Source of the DNA: Pedobacter ureilyticus | GTDB lineage: Bacteria; Bacteroidota; Bacteroidia; Sphingobacteriales; Sphingobacteriaceae | Reading direction: 5' to 3' | NCBI RefSeq assembly: GCF_005925345.1 | Contig: NZ_SSHJ01000015.1 | Span: forward strand, 46,735 to 110,734 | DNA length: 64,000 nt | In this document: piece after piece, positions 59,601 through 64,000 of the stretch | How the letters are laid out: each line of letters opens with the position of its first letter | How positions within the stretch are numbered: position 1 is the stretch's first letter | Program-made: the position numbers and the translations under genes | Notes under the pieces: model-generated | Told to the model about the DNA's origin: nothing | The model's input: the letters and a program-made list of their open reading frames with translations, nothing else | Database searches by the model: none

Positions 59601-62028
59601 TTATATTACCATTACTACACGTAACGAGTGTGGAGAGTCAATTTCAAGGCCTTATGAAATTAGGGTACAGCCGCAAACCGTATTCTCAAAATTAGTTTTA
59701 GATGCAACGCAAACTTTTGGTTGTGCTCCATTCGTAGTTAATTTTACTGCTGCTAACCAATCTACAGGAGCTAATCTCTATACTTGGGATTTTGGAGATG
59801 GTTCTCCCAGCCGTCAAACAAGGGCGGTAAATGAAAATTTAAGCCACACCTACAGTACTGCTGGCACTTATACGGTAACCTTAACCGCTACTAATGGCTG
59901 TTCAACCCTAAGTACTAGCGAAGAAATAACGGTTTATCCACAGGTGGTGGCTAATTTTAGTATAGATAAACCGCAAGATTGTGTGGGTAGCGAATTTACT
60001 TTCAGTAATTTATCTGGTGCTCAATTCACCGCTTCTTGGGATTTTGGAGATGGCACTACCAGCACGGAGGTTAACCCTAAACATCGCTACGCTACACCAG
60101 GTACTAAAACCATTACTTTAAGAGCTACCCAAGTTTATCCAAATGGTGGCTCTTGTACAGCTATCATCAGCAAGACAGTTAATGTACTTGCTGCACCTAA
60201 CGCTACTTTTACCACCAATGCAAGTACACTAAATTGTGGCCCCTTTGCCTTGCAAGCTACTGCAACTGGAAGTAATGTAGTGAATGTAGAATGGGATTTC
60301 GGAGATGGTAATAGTGCTACTGGAAAAAACGTTAATCATACTTATGTTCGGGCGGGTGATTATACCCTTACAGCGAAAGCCTACAACGCACAGGGTTGTA
60401 CCAGTATAAGCTCGCAAGTGGTTAGAGTCAGCGAAAGTCCAATAGCGGCTTTTAATCCGTCTGTTACCCAAATATGCGGCACTTCGGGTAGTGCTAGTTT
60501 TAGCAATCAAACTACTTATGGTGGCACTGATGTAGTAACTTATAAATGGTTGGTAAATGGAGTGCTCGTATCCAATCAGCGAGATTTAACCCATCACTTT
60601 GTAGTACCTAATGGCGCATCGCTTCCTTATCAATTTAGGATAAAATTAGAAGCTAGCAATATGGTGGGCTGTACCACCAGCCAAGAAAAAATATTGACTT
60701 TTAATCCATTTCCTAAAGCTATTTTTAGCGTAGCACAGGTTAAAGGTTGTGTGCCTTTCAAACTGACTGTCAATAACCAGTCTGCCTATGCAGATACTTT
60801 CGAATGGTACGTAGATGGAAACTTGGTGTCTACCGAAAGAAATCCAGAAAACATTATTTTAACAGATTTTGATAAGCGGTATCAACTTAAGCTGCTCGTT
60901 AAAAACAGATATGGTTGTACCCAAAACGAACAAGTTTTAGAAGTAGCCACACATCCTTATGTAAAGGCGGCATTTACTTTGGCCAACGATATAAGCTGTA
61001 ATGGGATTTTAGATGTGCAGCTCACAAACAATAGTATTGGCGCAACTACCTACACTTGGGATTACGGCGATGGAACGCCAGTTTATATAGGAACTAATCC
61101 TACGCATAGCTACGGTAGGCCGGGAACATATCAATTAAAGCTAACGGTAAGTAACGGCTTTTGTTCGGATACCCAAATTAAAGAGGTTAGGGTATCAAAT
61201 GCGCCTAGAGCGGCATTTTTAACTGATGTAAATAATGGTTGTAACCAGTTGAGCGTTAGCTTTAGGAATACTTCGGTAAACGCTTCCAGTTATTATTGGG
61301 ATTTTGGAGATGGTAGTTTCTCTAGAGAGGAAAATCCGGTACACCAATACATATATTCGAGTACGGCCTATACCGTAAAACTGATCGCAAGCAATGCTTT
61401 CGGCTGTACAGACGAAACGATCTCTACGCAAGCCATCAACGTATTTCCTCCTCCGCAAGCGAACATTGAAATTACACCAAACAAAATCATTAAAGTGCCC
61501 GATTATACTTTCACGTTTAAGGCAACTAGTACTGATGATATCATTAGCTATAGGTGGGAGTTTGGCGATGGCTCTACTTCCGATAGAAAAGACGTCACGC
61601 ATAAATTCGATAGATTTGGTACTTACAAAGTGAAGCTTCATGTCACCAACAGGGCTAATTGTGTAAATACCATAGCAGATGAAGTTACCATCATAGATTT
61701 TCCGGGCTATCTATATATACCCAATGCTTTTGAACCAGAAAATTTAAATAACGATTTAAAGGTTTTCAAAGTGAAAGCAGGTGGTTTGGCTACCTATCAT
61801 CTTAAAATTTTTAACAAGTGGGGGCAATTGATTTGGCAAACCAATAAGTTAGATCAAGATGGTGCACCAACAGAACATTGGGATGGCATGAGTGGCGGTA
61901 AGCTATTGCCATTAGGAGCCTATTATTGGCAAGCGGAGGCTACTTATATTAATGGAGGGGTATGGAAAGGAATGAAGTTTGGGAATAAGGCCGAAAGTAA
62001 AACAGGGGTAATTCATTTGATTAGGTAA
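53695..62028 (+). CDS. Giant PKD-repeat surface adhesin with type IX (type B) sorting domain
   Basis: 2777 residues. A signal peptide (RISLFLAILLLLVGIAYA) is followed by PKD domains near residues 115-200 (YLWEFGDG, then TYTF) and 200-400, a long middle block of about ten Ig/PKD-like repeats, each with a CSG-, CTG- or CSN-type Cys motif and FTITVNP-type ends, and two TGGSGTYTYQWE-type repeats (about residues 1060-1240). The last third has at least seven classical PKD domains (WDFGDG motifs). Residues about 2670-2777 form the gliding-motility-associated C-terminal domain (YIPNAFEPENLNNDLKVF, then IFNKWGQLIW), a type B signal for type IX secretion. The product should be an exported cell-surface or biofilm adhesin. 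The next gene is its PorP/SprF partner. Confidence 0.93.
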   Translation: MNNNKRISLFLAILLLLVGIAYAEKLRDGSKLAVVTKSIKNTRALVIAKRCLTGNTVELYTSEAGPYEWQKDGSNIGVSADTFTPTVSGTYRIVKDGEISNEITLDFNVPTASFTHNATNNACGAETVTFANTSTNSESYLWEFGDGQTSTEQNPTYTFAASLGSGKQDFQVKLTVTNSVCQSTSNIQVVSVKKLPDAKFDDFESATPFTNCQSTESAFSLKLTNSSSTRSTNTRYEINWGDGTTQVENSDWVSLTHNYTESKYYDLEVRVIGGNDCESIFKQKVYNGSNPQIGSENPGNTQGCGPATFTFPIKGTENNPSGTIYTVSFNDGSPDEVYETAPSSITHTFKKSSCGATTPNGSQNAFYVRITASNPCGSSTITVEPIRISMKPTASMELSNKMTCVGSAVTITDDSQAGGFISGTSCSSTTKQNWIITPSTGWTIIGGGKLGDPVPSNNPATWGSKNLQIQFDQPGEYKIKNIVGNGCGDDFIEETICVNPKPIASFTLPTTATCAPYVLRPTNTSNSPLPNCGSNTYTWRLTRVGSTVDCDNFGSFPPQTSALESPAFNLTQPGVYSLTLTTSNASGTGCSVTSLPQTITIKAPPTAAISTTIPTAICEGASINPTATVKNCWGTDPVSYEWEFPGASTASSTLPSPTNIVYPTKGNYQIRLKVSNECGSSTVYTRNITINEKPVLNTITDIVVCSGTSVPATAFSTSTSSTASYAWTNSNTTIGLNAASGSSSNLPTFTARNTGTTPITATITVTPRSTGATSCTGEAKTFTITVNPAVAAANAGANLTECNVTSTRLSATPAPTGGVWSLVSGTTALTFDDATRADATVSGLVNGGTYVLKWTVQGFAPCGNSEDTMTITVAPETEAGTTSGATTYCGTSTAGTVTLTGHVGTILYWEQSTNGSTWSTVSPLTQTPTLNYNNLTATTHYRAVVKSGSCSMRYSSPTKIEISAKPAEPLATTNYTYCLNDVASILTATGTDLKWYSALPLNSANLLAGAPTPATSSATTLTYYVTQSVDGCESNYTAISVKINPTINNNIVSANQTICLNGIPSALMGQVPTGGSGTYTYQWEVSTDNSNFGPISGATGASYQPGALAATIYYRRVVSSGSCQSTSNHITITVQGTLTNTDIDANQTICYNSVPAQLNGQIPTGGSGSFTYQWEASTVSATSGFSNIVGAIAADYQPGTLTQTTYFRRRVNSGSCNAISNVVTIRVVPQFNLAQVQNVVLCNQATQNSIAFTTDLSSANISFVWENDNPAIGLSASGTGSLPSFTANNVTKAPLVANISYKAIYTETPLTCEATPKAFTFTILPTINVTTTLNDQTLCTGQTTPAVALTSDAASFVGATVKYRWSSDVAIGLTNGEGAAIPSFTTINNSSNPITSEITVVPLYTYAGRTCEGTPKSYRITVNPAARVDFSLPNQTICSNTISAVVSLTSTTSDVDFTWTAQSVTGIVGLATSGSNQIPAQTLVNTTNAPITIVYKAKATTLGAASCEGVETEYRITVNPIPTLTASETSKTICSNQSTNISLSSNVVGTRYAWSISANPNITGANSGSGASINQNLINTSTIPQTITYTVVPTFENALVACNGDALTIEITVNPSPVVNFSGGDLSVCSGQTSLAVTLSSSTPNAQITWTANVPTGITGVTTLSGTAIIPTETLVNNANVPLTIIYTAVAKTDDANACAGSIATYRLTVNPIARLTNTNLAQSVCSGGRNTAVVWQSNVANATFSWTATSTTSELTGFTASGNGNIPAQTLINTSTQVQKITYIVKPIAYGCEGPASTYEIEVYPSPIFTSNTAATEICSGKTFVYTPTSSTTGVTFKWTRAAITGISNAAASGTGIDAAASISETLINTTVNPIDVVYEYEMSINGCTTGSKIPLVVKVNPQTTANFGLSATNGCAPFNLVISNLNSRALVSTYTVDFGDGSPIETYNDTRDIRHTYQNDTNQPKIFYITITTRNECGESISRPYEIRVQPQTVFSKLVLDATQTFGCAPFVVNFTAANQSTGANLYTWDFGDGSPSRQTRAVNENLSHTYSTAGTYTVTLTATNGCSTLSTSEEITVYPQVVANFSIDKPQDCVGSEFTFSNLSGAQFTASWDFGDGTTSTEVNPKHRYATPGTKTITLRATQVYPNGGSCTAIISKTVNVLAAPNATFTTNASTLNCGPFALQATATGSNVVNVEWDFGDGNSATGKNVNHTYVRAGDYTLTAKAYNAQGCTSISSQVVRVSESPIAAFNPSVTQICGTSGSASFSNQTTYGGTDVVTYKWLVNGVLVSNQRDLTHHFVVPNGASLPYQFRIKLEASNMVGCTTSQEKILTFNPFPKAIFSVAQVKGCVPFKLTVNNQSAYADTFEWYVDGNLVSTERNPENIILTDFDKRYQLKLLVKNRYGCTQNEQVLEVATHPYVKAAFTLANDISCNGILDVQLTNNSIGATTYTWDYGDGTPVYIGTNPTHSYGRPGTYQLKLTVSNGFCSDTQIKEVRVSNAPRAAFLTDVNNGCNQLSVSFRNTSVNASSYYWDFGDGSFSREENPVHQYIYSSTAYTVKLIASNAFGCTDETISTQAINVFPPPQANIEITPNKIIKVPDYTFTFKATSTDDIISYRWEFGDGSTSDRKDVTHKFDRFGTYKVKLHVTNRANCVNTIADEVTIIDFPGYLYIPNAFEPENLNNDLKVFKVKAGGLATYHLKIFNKWGQLIWQTNKLDQDGAPTEHWDGMSGGKLLPLGAYYWQAEATYINGGVWKGMKFGNKAESKTGVIHLIR

Positions 62029-63062
62029 TGATAAGAGGGTATCTTAAATATTTAATACTAGGCATTTTTTTAAGTGTGCAGGTCATCACGGTAAAGGCAC
62101 AGGACATTATCTATTCGCAATTTTACAATGCGCCAGGTTATCTAAATCCAGCGTTAAGTGGCGAGTTCGAAGGCGATATCCGCTTCAATATGATCTATCG
62201 TTCGCAATGGACCAAAATACAGGGGGCGCTAGATAGTTATACGTTTTCGGTAGACTACCAATTGCCTGTTTTTGGTGGCGGTATTGGCCTCATCGCCAAT
62301 AAATCAACAGAGGGTACAGCTTATCTTGCCAAGCTAAATTTGGCCGCTATATTGTCTTATAATGTAGAACTTAACGATTATAGTAGACTTTCCTTCGGAT
62401 TGCAAGCAGGTGTCATCAATCGTCGTATTGACGAAAGTAAATTGCTCTTCGCAGATCAAATAGATGATAGGGGGATCATTACGGGCGGTGCATCCTCAGC
62501 TTCCATATTCACCAACAATAACCGTAGCTTTTTTGACGGTGGTGCTGGTATTAATCTTGTGGCAGGTAATTTTATGCTAGGTACATCCGCACAGCATATC
62601 AATCAGCCTAATGAATCGTTTACCGGACAGGTTGCTAAATTACCCATGAGATATGGTTTCCATACCAGCTATTTAATTAGTTTAGATCGCTACGGAGAAG
62701 ATCTGCCAGCTATCATACCATCTTTAGTGGTTTACAGGCAGGATAAGATCAATTCCATTAGCGCCGGGTTTCAATATAAAACCAATGCCATCAATTTAGG
62801 GCTGTGGTACAGGGGAGATGGCAAGCAGCATGATGCTATTGTACTTTCTGTAATCTTAGATCTATTTAAAAAAGGAGACAAGACCAGTAAATTCAGGTTA
62901 GGTGTTAGCCATGATGCTACTACATCAAAATTGAATTATACCAGTACTGGCGGAACAACTGAAGGCGCCTTGGTTTTTGAAACTGAAATACCGGGAAGGG
63001 CAGAAGCCAGATATCTTCGAGATCGTAGCAATAATTTTAATCGTTGTTATAAGTTTTATTAA
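62028..63062 (+). CDS. PorP/SprF family type IX secretion membrane protein
   Basis: 344 residues with a signal peptide (YLILGIFLSVQVITVKAQ) and the family start DIIYSQFYNAPGYLNPALSGEFEGDIRFNMIYRSQW, then barrel strands. PorP/SprF proteins occur beside type B-sorted giant adhesins and are needed for their surface delivery (SprF with SprB is the model). Its ATG overlaps the adhesin stop (TAATG), so the two are made together. No core type IX genes (porK/L/M/N) are in the window. Confidence 0.93.
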   Translation: MIRGYLKYLILGIFLSVQVITVKAQDIIYSQFYNAPGYLNPALSGEFEGDIRFNMIYRSQWTKIQGALDSYTFSVDYQLPVFGGGIGLIANKSTEGTAYLAKLNLAAILSYNVELNDYSRLSFGLQAGVINRRIDESKLLFADQIDDRGIITGGASSASIFTNNNRSFFDGGAGINLVAGNFMLGTSAQHINQPNESFTGQVAKLPMRYGFHTSYLISLDRYGEDLPAIIPSLVVYRQDKINSISAGFQYKTNAINLGLWYRGDGKQHDAIVLSVILDLFKKGDKTSKFRLGVSHDATTSKLNYTSTGGTTEGALVFETEIPGRAEARYLRDRSNNFNRCYKFY

Positions 63063-63926
63063 AAGGGGGCATACTAAAATTGGCTTAACAGGGTAGTGTT
63101 TGGCGCTAAGACTTGTGCTGAAGTGGGAAACTAGATAATTATAAATGTGACTTTTTTGCACATTTTAGGGCTGTTGTTTTTTTTCGTTAAGTTTAATAAG
63201 CTTAAACTAGTTTTATATAAGAGGAATAGTTTTATCATTAAGTCTGTGCGTAATTGCACTTGCATCTATATCTGCAACAAATCATAAGGTCAAGTCTTGT
63301 ACAGTTACTGTATATCATGTAGATCGTTATCTATGTGGAGATGTTTTGGTAAATGTTACAACCCACGAGCAGCCTACTGGTTGCGGTGATGGCTATGTCG
63401 TATCGATTAACCAGGAATTTATAATGCCTATTCCCTGCACACATCTTCATCCAACAGGCTGAAGGTATTGACAGCTATCTAAAACCACTTAGCGGAATTT
63501 TTAGTTTAAACCCCTTAATGACATTTTAGGGCTCGTAAATTGGGTTTGAAGAGAATGGCTTATGCCTGTCGGCATTGTCTACAAGCAAGCATTTACTTCG
63601 TAGAGATCACTTCGCTCAATTAGTGCGACGGCGCTTGTGCTTATTTATCATCTTGGTTTAAGTAGTCGGATATATTCAGTACAATTTAGCATGAACTCCA
63701 GCAAATGCTGGCGCTAGAGAGGGCGACAAATTGTTTTGATTCGCATGTTGAACGCAGTTGTTAAACAAATCAGTAAAGCCAATTTTTGATCCTAGGAGAT
63801 GGAGCGATTTGAAAGCTTTTTTTATTAGGAAAGATTTCTGGTGTCAGTTGAAATAAGCTTAACAAGTATTAACTAACGTATTCTAGGATTATGATAAAAG
63901 CAAATTAAATTCAAAATATATTTCCA
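63063..63926. other. Intergenic region of about 860 bp
   Basis: Apart from the frame at 63211-63462, no gene, RNA or strong repeat was recognised. AT-rich stretches and short inverted words are present without a clear pattern. Confidence 0.4.
63211..63462 (+). pseudogene. Small secreted-protein-like frame without a start codon
   Basis: An open frame of 83 codons reads like a real small exported protein: IVLSLSLCVIALASISA (signal peptide), then KSCTVTVYHVDRYLCGD, GCGDGYVV and PCTHLHPTG, stop. Four cysteines are spaced as in a disulfide-bonded peptide. No ATG, GTG or TTG stands before the signal sequence; ATA at 63217 sits where a start is expected. It may be a start-codon mutant, or use a rare start. 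Confidence 0.35.
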
Positions 63927-64000
63927 TCAAGCTGCTTTTATATAGTTTTCCACATATTTTTGTTTTCTTTTTACCACGGCGAACATTCTAAGTATGAGCT
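63927..64000 (-). CDS. C-terminal end of an unidentified protein (cut by window edge)
   Basis: On the minus strand a frame open from the window edge ends with TGA at 63929-63927 and reads RMFAVVKRKQKYVENYIKAA at its end. The basic, aromatic tail recalls C-termini of some transposases, but 23 residues do not allow a firm identification. Confidence 0.3.
   Translation of the reverse strand, partial: LILRMFAVVKRKQKYVENYIKAA

Overview
The window looks like a chromosomal segment of a Bacteroidota bacterium, most likely Sphingobacteriaceae and Pedobacter-like. The evidence is an AT-rich composition, promoters of the Bacteroidota -33/-7 type (TTTG, about 19 nt, TAnnTTTG) without clear Shine-Dalgarno sequences, a 286-residue primary sigma factor, GLPGLI and carboxypeptidase-regulatory outer-membrane proteins, a PorP/SprF type IX secretion protein beside a giant PKD adhesin with a type B sorting domain, and PL6 lyases of the alginate lyase/chondroitinase B type. 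No rRNA, tRNA, CRISPR array or complete insertion sequence was seen. All identifications come from reading motifs; no database search was run.

Layout. 1-4.1 kb: end of an unknown gene, then two tandem PL6 lyases. 4.2-5.0 kb: HigBA toxin-antitoxin pair. 5.1-11.8 kb: BlaI-like repressor, M56/BlaR1-like protease, NUDIX hydrolase, outer-membrane protein and GLPGLI protein; the same three-half-site operator lies before the repressor and before the GLPGLI gene. 12-15.4 kb: arginine deiminase-like protein, small porin, CtlX-like hydrolase. 15.6-18.3 kb: valS with two low-complexity insertions. 18.4-19.7 kb: REPIN-like repeat array enclosing a small GIY-YIG nuclease gene. 19.8-25.7 kb: lipoprotein, DUF1801 and DinB-like genes, a TPP riboswitch driving a TonB receptor, DUF3820 and WD40 genes. 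25.8-31.2 kb: CarH-like B12 regulator and carotenoid operon (crtI, crtB, unknown, idi, SRPBCC, crtZ). 31.3-37.5 kb: GAPDH, primary sigma factor, a membrane protein, small lipoprotein and membrane genes, SDR and AraC genes. 38-39.3 kb: odd surface protein and a MITE. 39.8-46.8 kb: cytochrome b, thioredoxin, ApbE, DUF4266, DUF3570, a two-component system, a VIT transporter and a Dph6-like ligase. 46.9-52.9 kb: DUF1593 protein, TonB receptor, LytS/LytTR pair. 53.7-63.1 kb: 2777-residue PKD adhesin and PorP/SprF partner.

How genes work together. The CarH-like regulator has both cobalamin/light signature motifs, and matching inverted repeats (TTTGTTTAA, 16-17 nt, TTAAACAAA) lie before its own gene and before crtI, which suggests B12/light control of carotenoid synthesis. 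The BlaI/M56 pair probably controls itself and the GLPGLI/outer-membrane gene pair. The ApbE cluster looks like an envelope electron-transfer module under its own two-component system. The adhesin and PorP/SprF are translationally coupled.

The most unusual content is the repeat biology: a REPIN-like array with an embedded GIY-YIG gene, single copies of the same repeat with exchanged hairpin stems elsewhere, and intergenic-type low-complexity repeats inserted inside valS (twice) and inside the TPP riboswitch.
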